Part shown: positions 38,195 through 49,819 of the stretch, one piece after another | Position numbering within the stretch: the first letter of the stretch is position 1 | Layout of the letters: each line of letters opens with the position of its first letter | Assembly (NCBI GenBank): GCA_003864495.1 | Contig: ML133379.1 | Coordinates: forward strand, 582,979 to 646,978 | Direction of reading: 5' to 3' | Length of the DNA stretch: 64,000 bases | Source of the DNA: Nemopilema nomurai | Taxonomy: Eukaryota > Cnidaria > Scyphozoa > Rhizostomeae > Rhizostomatidae | Program-made: the position numbers and the translations under genes | Notes under the pieces: generated by a model | What the model saw: only the letters and a program-made list of their open reading frames with translations | What the model was told of the DNA's origin: nothing | Databases searched by the model: none

Positions 38195-39870
38195 ATGCAG
38201 TCTGTTATCGCCTCTACAATTATTTTTGCTCTTTGTGGCCTAGCCTCCGGTAAGTTATACATTTCAGTATTGCAACTTGCCAAAAGTTGCAGCAGTTTCA
38301 TCATAGCAGCTGAATACTGCTTGCCGGGTACATGGAATATACCCTAAATCTTTAATGCCAATCATTGTTTACTTAGGCTGCAGTGACTCAAACGACCAGT
38401 GTGTGCAATGGGCGAACTTCGGTTTCTGTTCCGGAGAATATGCGGACATCATGAAGAAAGCGTGTATGAAGAGCTGCGGAGTCTGCAGTGCAGGTAACTG
38501 CGCCATTTCAGTTCATTTCAAGGCATCCATTAGCATTTTGAGTCAGAAGATATTGTTTTGACCTTCTGACCCTTAACCTCGTTCACGTGTATTTTTAGGG
38601 TGTGGAAGACCCAGTGTTGCGCAATCGAGAATCATCGCTGGCACCGATGCGAGGCCGGGCGCCTGGCCCTGGATGGCCTCGCTATGGCTGAACAAGAACT
38701 CTCACATCTGCGGTGGCTCGCTTCTCAACAATAGGTGGGTCCTTACGGCTAGTCACTGTGTGGTGGGAACCGGTGCTTCAACGAGCTCTCTGCAGATCAA
38801 GTTGGGTGAGCACTACCATCATGTCGAGGAGGGAACTGAGCAAGTAATTGGACTTTCCTTTCTCGTTTTAACTTGGTTGTTTAAATCTATAGAATTTGTT
38901 AGTAGCAGGTATCATTATGTTGTTGTGAAATTAAAGTTTCATAAAATTCTTGTTGGAACATAGATTTGCTATAGGATTCGCAGTCCACCAGAGTGTTATG
39001 GTACGATTTGTTTGGAAATGCCAGCACAATGCCTCCCTCGTGCTATGCGACATCCTTTGGCTACCACAACCTAAGCTCGACACTGTGATATCCATCCTGC
39101 AGATAAAAACGGAGAAGAGATGCATCCATTTTTTTGCTGGTGTTCTCGCGCAGTACCGTCGTTTTTGCTATATATTTTTCTATATATTCATGCGTGATTT
39201 GTTAATCGCAGGTCATCGATGTTGAGCGCATCATTTCGCACCCGAGGTATTCGTCTAAAGGTAGTATGAACGACATTGCGCTGATAAAACTGAAAGCACC
39301 AGCAATGCTGAATTCCCGTGTGCAGCCAATCTGCTTACCAGCCAAAGGATCAAGGCCAACCATGGGATCCCGCAGATGCTATTTATCAGGTAGGTCTTAA
39401 GGCCGTGGGCTTCAACATTATATTATAGACATTTCTTTATTGTCAGCTGGATGACTTGTTCCTTTGGAAGATAATCCAGAGGTATTTCCATGTAACCCTA
39501 AGGCTTAAAGTACGAGGATGGTGCTTCTAAAATTGTTGATGATTCCCATTTGACTTTGCTTTTTCTAGGATGGGGATCAATCCAGCATCCGGGATCTTCC
39601 CATCACACTCTACAACAAGCCATGCTTCCAGTGGTGAGCCACACCAACTGCTTAGACAGAAATGACATGGTCTGCACTGGATACGGAGCATCAAGTCCCA
39701 TCAACGCGTGCAGAGGGGACAGTGGTGGCCCATTTGTGTGCCCGAAAAGCGACGGAAGCTGGGAGCAACACGGCGTCGCCAGCTTTGTGGTGGAGTACTG
39801 CAAATACTACACTGCGTTCACGCCTGTTGGTGACTACATCGATTGGATCAACCAATACATCTCACAATAA
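38195..39870 (+). CDS. SP1: secreted ShKT-domain chymotrypsin/elastase-like serine protease
   Basis: Five exons (38195-38249, 38377-38493, 38599-38843, 39212-39389, 39569-39870) in consistent phase give 298 residues. Exon 1 is a signal peptide ([18 protein letters not shown]). Exon 2 is one ShKT domain with six cysteines (CSDSNDQC ... CMKSCGVC). Exons 3-5 are an S1 protease with activation site SR|IIAGTDA, His in TASHC, Asp in NDIALIKL, Ser in GDSGGP. The S1 pocket is unusual: NACRGDSGG gives Asn at 189, and SFVVEYC plus TAF suggest Val216 and Thr226, the elastase pair. Cnidarians use such enzymes in extracellular digestion (family knowledge); that role here is inferred. AATAAA follows at 39899-39904. 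The predicted protein appears identical to SP2. Confidence 0.93.
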
Positions 39871-39898
39871 CTCTAACAACAGTCTGTAACAGATAGAT

Positions 39899-39904
39899 AA
39901 TAAA
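39899..39904 (+). terminator. Polyadenylation signal of SP1
   Basis: AATAAA 29 bases after the stop codon. Confidence 0.7.
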
Positions 39905-41592
39905 TACCTTTTATTTAGTGGATTTAAAGTGCCTTGATCAATCAAAATTTCTCTTTTATGCGTTTCTAGATCTCTTAGACAGCAAACTTGTCTTAGTGGA
40001 CCAATCTCAGTCTTCTGTTCCATTTTGTGACAAAAATTTAAAGATCTCTTTGTAGAATTTGCCAGGTATTCCGTTGTATAAATTTTTTCTGTCCTTGTCA
40101 ATTCCTTCATCTGGAAAGCATACTCGTGAGACGAATCTGACAAATGTCCTCGCCCGATAAAAACTGGTTATTATTTGGGTGTTATCTCTCTCTCTTTGCA
40201 AGCTCAGGATTTTGGTATAGGCTCCCTGTGTGCAGACGTCATTGTATATCGAATATGCGCCATTGAATTTCGAACCTCTCAACCTGTTGCCAATCTGGTT
40301 GCCTTTCGATCCACCATTAACACGACTTTGATTTTTCTATGATTGCATGTCAAGAGCCCCTAAATCAGCCTCCACAAAGTTTAATGTATTAGTCCAAGTT
40401 TCCATCGGGACCTTTAGCTGTTTGTCATGTCGTGATTACTGGGACACTGTCAATTTGAGAGCCTAGTCAGCCTAATATGGGCACAACGATATCCATTCAC
40501 CATGATTGTTGCGTTTTTCCTGTCAACAAAGTGTGCCTCCTAGTTACTTGCTGATTTCATGGAAACACTCTGAAGGCCTCGAAGCTCATTTAAGCTTGTT
40601 CAAACAGCTATGATTTTAGTTGAACTGTTTTGTTTTCAACTCGACATTTTATTAATCGAAAACTAATCTACCAGATACAAGCCCCATAATCCAAGAGGTA
40701 CCCCTTTAACAGTTATCCAATGAAAGCAGTAAAGAAGTTTTCCGGCATTAAGGAGTAATTTAGGAATGCTTTCCTACTTGTTAAAGCTCTAGAACTAAAA
40801 ATGGATCTCTCTATTCATTTAAGCCCATTCTCACAGCAATGAATTCAGTAGAATGTTTTTCTGCTTTAAACTCGCTTTTTATTTAGAGAAAACTAAGATA
40901 CCAGAAACTATTATCCTAAGTTTACTCCTTCAGCACTCACCTTCTGACAGAAGTATCATGCACTGCAAAGTTCAAAGTTTCATAAAAAGCAAAGCCACAC
41001 TTTTGAGTCATAAGTGAGTCATACTTTTGCCCAGCATACGTCAGACTTTTCAAACATGGCGAAATTGATCAAAAGCCTACAAAGACATAGCAGATAGATG
41101 CTTGAAAGTCACGTGAGAGGATGTGAGAACGAACTTGTGATTGGCTACTACTCTGCCCAATCAGTGCCTACACTCATTTCCCTGAGAAATTCTATTTCTG
41201 TCTACACAAGACAGTGTTTTCCGTTTCTTCCTTTGTTCTTATTCAATGAACTTTTATTTAATGATCTAATATTACTTGTGTTTCTTGCGTGAAATACTGG
41301 CGCCAAAACATGCTGACGCCAGCTATATTTTCGTCACTTTGGAATTCGGTAGTTTGTCTCAAAATGAATGCTTTATTCAGTATTATGCTAACAGAAATAT
41401 TTCTGGTTGTACTTTGAAGATTCTAAACGGTGCGAGGGGATTCTAAACATACTCAATCATGTGATCATTTTCACAACGTCTCGCGTGGTTTTCAATCTAC
41501 CACCCTTGCTCTCAAATACCCTATAATTAGCTTATTGCCAATTTTCTAAATATACTGAAACGTGTCAGCAATACTCTTTATGTGGAAAGTAG
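39905..41592. other. Intergenic region after SP1
   Basis: No gene recognised. Repeated after SP2 at 44720-46428. Confidence 0.5.
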
Positions 41593-42955
41593 ACGATCAG
41601 GCTTGATTGGATTGGTTGGGGTTTTAATATTACAACAATATTTTCAAATAATCTAATACTTTTAAAGTTTAGCAAAATTGTAGCTGTATGTATTTACAAG
41701 CATCTTGGTTCTAATTTTAATTTAAAAAATATATTCCAATTTTGAATCAGCCGGACCCTCGCTGTACTTAAGCAAACCTGACTCGTAGAAAGTTTGTCAA
41801 TTTGAACAACTGTCTTCTTTTTTATTATTTACATGTCCTTTGCAGTTTTCGAGTGTCTTTTATTCCATAGCGTTTTGATTTTAAGCTTTTTTAATATCTA
41901 AGCAATTTGAATTACGCGTTTCAGGAATGAAACATTTCAAATGTTTGATGATAATGTTCCTAGGCAGGAATCTGTTTCCGTTAAACTTGTCATTTTTCAT
42001 GCAACTTGGTGCCAAATTTCTCAAATGGTACGAAATGGAAATATAGCGACACTGCGTTGGCAAGACGTGCTTTTCCAAAGAAAACTTTCTGATCGGGAAA
42101 ACATCCGGTATCAAGTGAAAACGAGCTCATGATGCCATGGTAGATTTCTCGAGGTGTAATGCAACAGAATGCAGAATCAGGCAAATTCATGAAAACTTTC
42201 TTCTATTACCTTTTTTGATAATGAGGCCAATATTTTGCCCTTGTTGTAAAAGTTTAGAGTCTTTAGTCTTAAGGTATGTTCAGAATATTTAAGTTCAGAA
42301 GATGTAAAATTATTTCGCAGCGCATAAAACTTTTAGTGGCCTGCATATAAATTAGCAACTGTGTATTTGCGTTTAAACTGTTACGTAAGATATTTTCAAT
42401 GTCAAAATGCAGGACAGAAGACTTTTTAGTTCATCTCAACAAGTAGCCCAGTTGGGTTAGTTCTGCCATATGTGAAAATGTATGTTTGAGAATATTGTTA
42501 GCGCTTCTTAGAATTGAAATCAGAAATTTTTATATCCATTGATGGAATTGATTTTACAATCCTTTCTTACTGTACTGCATAATATAAAGCATTTTATTCA
42601 TGCTTAATTTCAAAATACTCAACAAGTTTTTAGATTTGCTCAGTCAAATGTGTTTGCGTTTGCAATGTTTGTCTTTTTCAGCTAGATATTTAATTGGCAC
42701 CGCGAAATACGCGCAATCGCAAGAGCAAATTAAATAGTTAGATAACTGGAACAACAAGAATGAAATATAGACGTGTTTTCCTCCTCCAGACACACAGCCC
42801 GCCATCAACAGCTACTCATATTATTTCTCATTTTGTCTGCAAAGCATTTATGTTTCAAGAGATGCTTTGTCACTGTAGGATTAGGTTGTTATTGGCCGTT
42901 TGAGTGACCATTGTATGCATGATTAAGGAATATACAGAAAAATTTGCAATAGCCC

Positions 42956-42962
42956 CATAAAA
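42956..42962 (+). promoter_or_regulatory. Candidate TATA-like box of SP2
   Basis: CATAAAA, 47 bases before the start codon, as in SP1. Confidence 0.5.
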
Positions 42963-43008
42963 GTGTTATTCGTACCGCCAGATTTCTGATTTCGAATCAG
43001 TAGCAAAC

Positions 43009-44685
43009 ATGCAGTCTGTTATCGCCTCTACAATTATTTTTGCTCTTTGTGGCCTAGCCTCCGGTAAGTTATACATTTCAGTATTGCAACTTGCCAAAAG
43101 TTGCAGCAGTTTCATCACAGCAGCTGAATACTGCTTGCCGGGTACATGGAATATACCCTAAATCTTTAATGCCAATCATTGTTTACTTAGGCTGCAGTGA
43201 CTCAAACGACCAGTGTGTGCAATGGGCGAACTTCGGTTTCTGTTCCGGAGAATATGCGGACATCATGAAGAAAGCGTGTATGAAGAGCTGCGGAGTCTGC
43301 AGTGCAGGTAACTGCGCCATTTCAGTTCATTTCAAGGCATCTATTAGCATTTTGAGTCAGAAGATATTGTTTTGACCTTCTGACCCTTAACCTCGTTCAC
43401 GTGTATTTTTAGGGTGTGGAAGACCCAGTGTTGCGCAATCGAGAATCATCGCTGGCACCGATGCGAGGCCGGGCGCCTGGCCCTGGATGGCCTCGCTATG
43501 GCTGAACAAGAACTCTCACATCTGCGGTGGCTCGCTTCTCAACAATAGGTGGGTCCTTACGGCTAGTCACTGTGTGGTGGGAACCGGTGCTTCAACGAGC
43601 TCTCTGCAGATCAAGTTGGGTGAGCACTACCATCATGTCGAGGAGGGAACTGAGCAAGTAATTGGACTTTCCTTTCTCGTTTTAACTTGGTTGTTTAAAT
43701 CTATAGAATTTGTTAGTAGCAGGTATCATTATGTTGTTGTGAAATTAAAGTTTCATAAAATTCTTGTTGGAACATAGATTTGCTATAGGATTCGCAGTCC
43801 ACCAAAGTGTTATGGTATGATTTGTTTGGAAATGCCAGCACAATGCCTCCCTCGTGCTATGCGACATCCTTTGGCTACCACAACCTAAGCTCGACACTGT
43901 GATATCCATCCTGCAGATAAAAACGGAGAAGAGATGCATCCATCTTTTTGCTGGTGTTCTCGCGCAGTACCGTCGTTTTTGCTATATATTTTTCTATATA
44001 TTCATGCGTGATTTGTTAATCGCAGGTCATCGATGTTGAGCGCATCATTTCGCACCCGAGGTATTCGTCTAAAGGTAGTATGAACGACATTGCGCTGATA
44101 AAACTAAAAGCACCAGCAATGCTGAATTCCCGTGTGCAGCCAATCTGCCTACCAGCCAAAGGATCAAGGCCAACCATGGGCTCCCGCAGATGCTATTTAT
44201 CAGGTAGGTCTTAAGGCCGTGGGCTTCAACATTATATTATAGACATTTCTTTATCGTCAGCTGGATGACTTGTTCCTTTGGAAGATAATCCAGGGATATT
44301 TCCATGTAACCCTAAGGCTTAAAGTACGAAGATGGTGCTTCTAAAATTTTATGATGATTCCCATTTGACTTTGCTTTTTCTAGGATGGGGATCAATCCAG
44401 CATCCGGGATCTTCCCATCACACTCTACAACAAGCCATGCTTCCAGTGGTGAGCCACACCAACTGCTTAGACAGAAATGACATGGTCTGCACTGGATACG
44501 GAGCATCAAGTCCCATCAACGCGTGCAGAGGGGACAGTGGTGGCCCATTTGTGTGCCCGAAAAGCGACGGAAGCTGGGAGCAACATGGAGTCGCCAGCTT
44601 TGTGGTGGAGTACTGCAAATACTACACTGCGTTCACGCCTGTTGGTGACTACATCGATTGGATCAACCAATACATCTCACAATAA
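43009..44685 (+). CDS. SP2: secreted ShKT-domain chymotrypsin/elastase-like serine protease, twin of SP1
   Basis: Exons 43009-43063, 43191-43307, 43413-43657, 44026-44203 and 44384-44685 give 298 residues. All splice sites, the signal peptide, the six-cysteine ShKT domain, the SR|IIAG activation site and the His/Asp/Ser triad match SP1. The coding differences I could find (for example ctg/cta, tta/cta, gga/ggc, cac/cat) are all silent, so the proteins appear identical. Intron 4 has a 1-bp length change and several substitutions. Promoter and poly(A) signal (44714-44719) are kept, so it should be functional if it is a true second locus and not a second haplotype. Confidence 0.92.
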
Positions 44686-44713
44686 CTCTAACAACAGTCT
44701 GTAACAGATTGAT

Positions 44714-44719
44714 AATAAA
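44714..44719 (+). terminator. Polyadenylation signal of SP2
   Basis: AATAAA 29 bases after the stop codon. Confidence 0.7.
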
Positions 44720-46733
44720 TACCTTTTATTTAGTGGATTTAAAGTGCCTTGATCAATCAAAATTTCTCTTTTATGCGTTTCTAGATCTCTTAGACAGCAA
44801 ACTTGGCTTAGTGGACCAATCACAGTCTTTTTTTCCATTTTGTGACAAAAATTTAAAGATCTCGTTGTAGAATTTGCCAGGTATTCCGTTGTATAAATTT
44901 TTTCTGTCCTTGTCACTTCCTTCATCTGGAAAGCATACTCGTGAGACGAATCTGACAAATGTCCTCGCCCGATAAAAACTGGTTATTATTTGGGTGTTAT
45001 CTCTCTCTCTTTGCAAGCTCAGGATTTTGGTATAGGCTCCCTGTGTGCAGACGTCATTGTATATCGAATATGCGCCATTGAATTTCGAACCTCTCAACCT
45101 GTTGCCAATCTGGTTGCCTTTCGATCCACCATTAACACGACTTTGATTTTTCTATGATTGCATGTCAAAATCAGCCTCCACAAAGTTTAATGTATTAGTC
45201 CAAGTTTCCATCGCGACCTTTAGCTGTTTGTCATGTCGTGATTACTGGGACACTGTCAATTTGAGAGCCTAGTCAGCCTAATATGGGCACAGCAGCCTAG
45301 TAGGACCTGACGATATCCATTCACCATGATTGTTGCGTTTTTCCTGTCAACAAAGTGTGCCTCCTAGTTACTTGCTGATTTCATGGAAACACTCTGAAGG
45401 CCTCGAAGCTCATTTAAGCTTGTTCAAACAGCTATGATTTTAGTTGAACTGTTTTGTTTTCAACTCGACATTTTATTAATCGAAAACTAATCTACCAGAT
45501 ACAAGCCCCATAATCCTAGAGGTACCCCTTTAACAGTTATCCAATGAAAGCAGTAAAGAAGTTTTCCGGCATTAAGGAGTAATTTAGGAATGCTTTCCTA
45601 CTTGTTAAAGCTCTAGAACTAAAAATGGATCTCTCTATTCATTTAAGTCCATTCTCACAGCAATGAATTCAGTAGAATGTTTTTCTGCTTTAAACTCGCT
45701 TTTTATTTAGAGAAAACTAAGATGCCAGAAACTATTATCCTAAGTTTACTCCTTCAGCACTCACCTGCTGACAGAAGTATCATGCACTGCAAAGTTCAAA
45801 GTTTCATAAAAAGCAAAGCCACACTTTTGAGTCATAAGTGGGTCATACTTTTGCCCAGCATACGCCAGACTTTTCAAACATGGCGAAATTGATCAAAAGC
45901 CTACAAAGACATAGCAGATAGATGATTGAAAGTCACGTGAGAGGATGTGAGAACGAACTTCTGATTGGCTACTACTCTGCCCAATCAGTGCCTACACTCA
46001 TTTCCCTGAGAAATTCTATTTCTGTCTACACAAGACAGTGTTTTCCGTTTCTTCCTTTGTTCTTATTCAATGAACTTTTATTTAATGATCTAATATTACT
46101 TGTGTTTCTTGCGTGAAATACTGGCGCCAAAACATGCTGACGCCAGCTGTATTTTTGTCACTTTGGAATTCGGTAGTTTGTCTCAAAATGAATGCTTTAT
46201 TCAGTATTATGCTAACAGAAATATTTTTGGTTGTACTTGGAAGATTCTAAACGGTGCGAGGGGACGTTGATTGGCTACAACATACTCAATCATGTGATCA
46301 TTTTCACAACGTCTCGCGTGGTTTTCAATCTACCACCCTTGCTCTCAAATACCCTATAATTAGCTTATTGCCAATTTTCTAAATATACTGAAACGTGTCA
46401 GCAATACTCTTTATGTGGAAAGTAGACGTGGAGGCCAGGCAAACACCGAGCAAAGGGAACCCACCGATGACACTTGGCTTCTGCTTAAAACGATGGGCGT
46501 CACTTATCCACCTTTCAAGCCTGACCAAGTGGAACTCGATTTCATCCTCCTTTTTCTCCACCAAGCAGCGTTTTTTACGCTTTGTTTACCCGATGCCTGA
46601 TCTTTTTGGATCAATTTTTTAATGGTCATTAAGGAATGGCTCAATTTCTACAAGATTAACATGCTGTTCAACTGAAATAGAGAAGGAGAATTCAATGATG
46701 TTTATAATGTGAACACGTCATTCTGGCAGCGTG
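44720..46733. other. Intergenic region between SP2 and SP3
   Basis: The end of duplication copy B and about 300 bp of unique upstream sequence of SP3. Nothing coding recognised. Confidence 0.5.
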
Positions 46734-46740
46734 TATAAAA
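46734..46740 (+). promoter_or_regulatory. TATA box of SP3
   Basis: TATAAAA 46 bases before the start codon, the same spacing as the TATA-like boxes of SP1 and SP2. Confidence 0.6.
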
Positions 46741-46785
46741 GCCCCAGATGAGGCGGTCGTAAATTCGAATTTCGACGGCCTAGTC

Positions 46786-49700
46786 ATGAAGTTTACTCTC
46801 GCCTTCGCCACGCTTGCTGCATTCATTGGTTTGAGCATCGGTGAGTTCAGAAAACATGTCTCCGTGGTGTCCTTTCGCGTTTTCTGTGACTCGTTTATTT
46901 GCTTAACTCTTGATGAGTTCTGTTACAATTAGGATCTTTCAATTCATTGCCGCTTATCTAATTAGTTTAGTGAATTTAAAATTATTGGATATGCTGAGAA
47001 ACTTTCATACATAAATACATGAAATATGTAAACGGAAATGGTACATAAATAATTATGCACAAAATGATTGAATTTTGTTTAGAAATTGTATGGGTTTGAT
47101 ATTCTGTGGAATTACAGGCATTTGCTGTCAAATATTCTTACTTCGTCTAAAACCTTTAACCTGCTACATAACTTTTCTGCTCAAAGGCTGCTCTGATCTG
47201 AATAGTTCTTGTACGAGATGGAAGAACGCTGGCTACTGCCAGGGAAGATACGCTGATTATATGAAAGCAAACTGCATGAAGAGTTGTGGGCACTGCGGTG
47301 GCGGTGGAGGAGCAGGTCAGTTGTAATTCACTTCCATGTATAGTGACGTTATATAGTGACATAATATAGTGACGTGATATGTTTACGTGTGATTTACTTA
47401 ACAGTCCCCAAGAGCATTAGGAGAAAAATCACGACAAAAAATGCTAGCGTGTCGAAAAAATAAAACACAGAATGCCAAAATGATTCTGCATTGGCTATAA
47501 AGCAACAACTTTTAGAGAATCCAAAATATATCCTGACGACAATTCTCAAATCGTTGGGCAAGCTGGGTCTTCTTTCCATCAAAGAGTGTTATGGAGTCGG
47601 TCCACGTTTTAAACCCCATTCTTTGTAAACAGAAAGAGTTCGTTTTTTCTTTTGTGCTAAAGAGGGTTTAAAGTGGCCACTTAATGGTATTTAGACATCC
47701 AAACATGCGCTTTTCTAGCTAATCATTTTATCAGGTTTTGGTAACTTCCCGACGTTTCCATGCTCTTAGGAGTTTCAAACGAAAAAGTGGCCTAGGCGTG
47801 CAAGAGCTATGTTTCAACTGTACCGTGCCACTACACAAAGTTTTAGTTTAAATCACTTTTTGATTAGTCTTGGTGAAATTGGCTCATTCTAGTTTTCCCG
47901 CCAGCCCGAAAGACTGAGACCATGTAGGAATTGAACCATGTAGGCCAATGCTGATTATTTGTCTAGAAGAGAATCAGTAGAGAGAGAGAAAGTTCTATAG
48001 AGATACTCTTTGGCAGTGTTTGTTGGCAATTTTGAGCAATTTTTTGTGATGCATTGCTAGGCTCCTGTGGCGTTTCAACGGTTCCCCAGTCAAGAATCAT
48101 CTCAGGGTACGATGCCAAGCCTGGTGCGTGGCCATGGATGGCCTCTCTCTGGATGTACGGCCGGTCCCACATCTGTGGTGGCTCACTGCTCAACAACCGC
48201 TGGATCCTGACCGCCAGCCACTGCGTCGTCGGCGTTGGGGCCACCACTAGCAACATGCAGATCAAGTTGGGTGAACACAACCACAGGGCTCAGGAGGGCA
48301 CAGAACAGGTGCACTTCTTTGCATTTTGGGGTTATTGTTTGGGGACTTAGGGGTCATTGTTTAAGGCCTTTGGATTTGGGATTCGTTGTTTAGGGTCTTT
48401 GGTTTGGTGGGGGGGTGGGCACTGAAGTGAAATTGAAACGGGTCGCGTGAAATAATCTACTCTCTGCTTATCGATTGCTTATGACACTTGATTGCTTATT
48501 ACATTTATTAATTCAATCATTGCGAAAGGCATAATCGCTTTCTGGTGTTGATATCGATGTAAAATGATCCAGTTAATGCAATTTAAACCATCCCTGTCGC
48601 TTCTATTTTCCTGTTAAGTACACTTTCATTTCGATTTTCATCAATACGACCCTCAAATTCCTCTCTGTCCTTGCTAAAGTTTGCTAGTTAGGACAATGTG
48701 AATTCGTCTCAATAAGGCAGCAACTAAAAGCTCCCAATTGCGTATGAGATTCACCAGCTACAGTCCCTTTGATTCTCAGCAACTTCAACCCAGCCAGAAC
48801 ATACCCGAAACCCCTTGGCCTCGCCCTTAAAAATAACCCCCACCGTTTCGATCGCAGGTCCTCGACATCGAACGCATCATCCCACACCCGAACTATTCGA
48901 GATCACGTCTCACGAACGACATTGCACTGATCAAGCTGAAGACACCAGCAAAGCTCAATTCTCGCGTGCAGACAATCTGTCTTCCCGCCAAGGGCTCAAG
49001 GCCAACGATTGGATCCAGACAATGCTACTTATCAGGTGACATTCTGAAAGCTTTTTAGAAAAACGCAATTTTAATTTTGATTTGATTTGATTTGTTTCTA
49101 CCTTGCATCTGAAGGTAGTTTTAGGACACTGAGAAGCTTAAGCTTATCGAGCAGTGTCCTGGTCCTTCCTCTCGATGTGACCACACCTCGTGATTCCTTA
49201 TGCCTGGAATTACAGAGAGCTGGCAACTCTCCTCACTCTGGGTGAAAGTTTGGTCATGCCAGGGACTCGAACCACGGACCCTTGGGTCCGTAGTCAGCGC
49301 CTCTAACCACTGAACCATCCTCGCAATAATCTCTTAAAGAGTGCTCTCATTAGGTTTTTCTTTACTTGCTTAAATAAAAGCTCTTTCTACAGCTACTAAC
49401 ACCAGCCTAAGGTTTGGAAATAATATGTATTTTGTATTCTCTCTTTTCTTCGATGAGTATTTTGTAAAATGGACTGCCTGATTTTTCTAGGATGGGGGTC
49501 AATCCAGCATCCGGGATCTTCCCATCACACTCTGCAGCAAGCCATGCTTCCAGTGGTGAGCCATACCAACTGCTTCAACAGAAATGACATGGTCTGCACT
49601 GGATTCGGTCGATCGAGTCTCACCAACGCGTGCAGGGGGGACAGTGGTGGCCCGTACGTTTGTCGAAAGAGCAATGGAAGCTGGGAACAACACGGCGTCG

Positions 49701-49792
49701 CCAGCTTTGTGGTGGAGTACTGCAAATACTACACTGCGTTCACGCCTGTTGGTGACTACATCGATTGGATCAACCAACACATCTCACAATAA
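46786..49792 (+). CDS. SP3: secreted ShKT-domain chymotrypsin/elastase-like serine protease
   Basis: Exons 46786-46840, 47187-47315, 48061-48308, 48858-49035 and 49491-49792 give 303 residues. Signal peptide MKFTLAFATLAAFIGLSIG; one ShKT domain (CSDLNSSCTRWKNAGYC ... CMKSCGHC) followed by a glycine linker (GGGGGAG) not present in SP1; activation site SR|IISGYDAKPG; triad in [13 protein letters not shown] and GDSGGP. Asn189 and SFVVEYC are as in SP1. Exons 1-4 are clearly diverged from SP1/SP2, but exon 5 and the first bases of the 3' UTR are almost identical, which suggests gene conversion. Intron 4 contains a tRNA-derived SINE. Confidence 0.92.
49074..49326 (-). mobile_element. tRNA-derived SINE in SP3 intron 4
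   Basis: On the minus strand the element starts GCGAGGATGGTTCAGTGG, with a pol III A-box-like TGGTTCAGTGG (plus 49307-49317) and a perfect B-box GGTTCGAGTCC (49263-49273). It continues through a tRNA-unrelated body of about 170 bp and ends in a short-repeat tail (CAAAT units, plus 49075-49094). The cloverleaf is not intact. Target-site duplications are unclear. Confidence 0.85.
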
Positions 49793-49819
49793 CTCTAACA
49801 ACAGTCTGTGACAGATTTA

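Larger units (their letters stand above)
36776..41595 (+). repeat. Tandem segmental duplication with protease gene, copy A (about 4.8 kb)
   Basis: Runs from ACGATCAGGCTTGA, the last codons of MTR, to TATGTGGAAAGTAGACG. Copy B (41593-46428) repeats it at a constant 4,814-bp offset through most of the protease gene, with scattered substitutions and small indels. Confidence 0.93.
41593..46428 (+). repeat. Tandem segmental duplication with protease gene, copy B (about 4.8 kb)
   Basis: Head-to-tail copy of 36776-41595 sharing about five bases (ACGAT) at the junction. It carries a useless second copy of the MTR stop region at its left end, then SP2, then continues into unique sequence after GTAGACG at 46428. 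Confidence 0.93.

Noticed and set aside
38673..38963. Protease exon extended to a 96-residue open frame ending at 38963
   Set aside because: The part after 38843 is intron read-through; the donor CAA|GTAATT and the next exon at 39212 restore the protease sequence.
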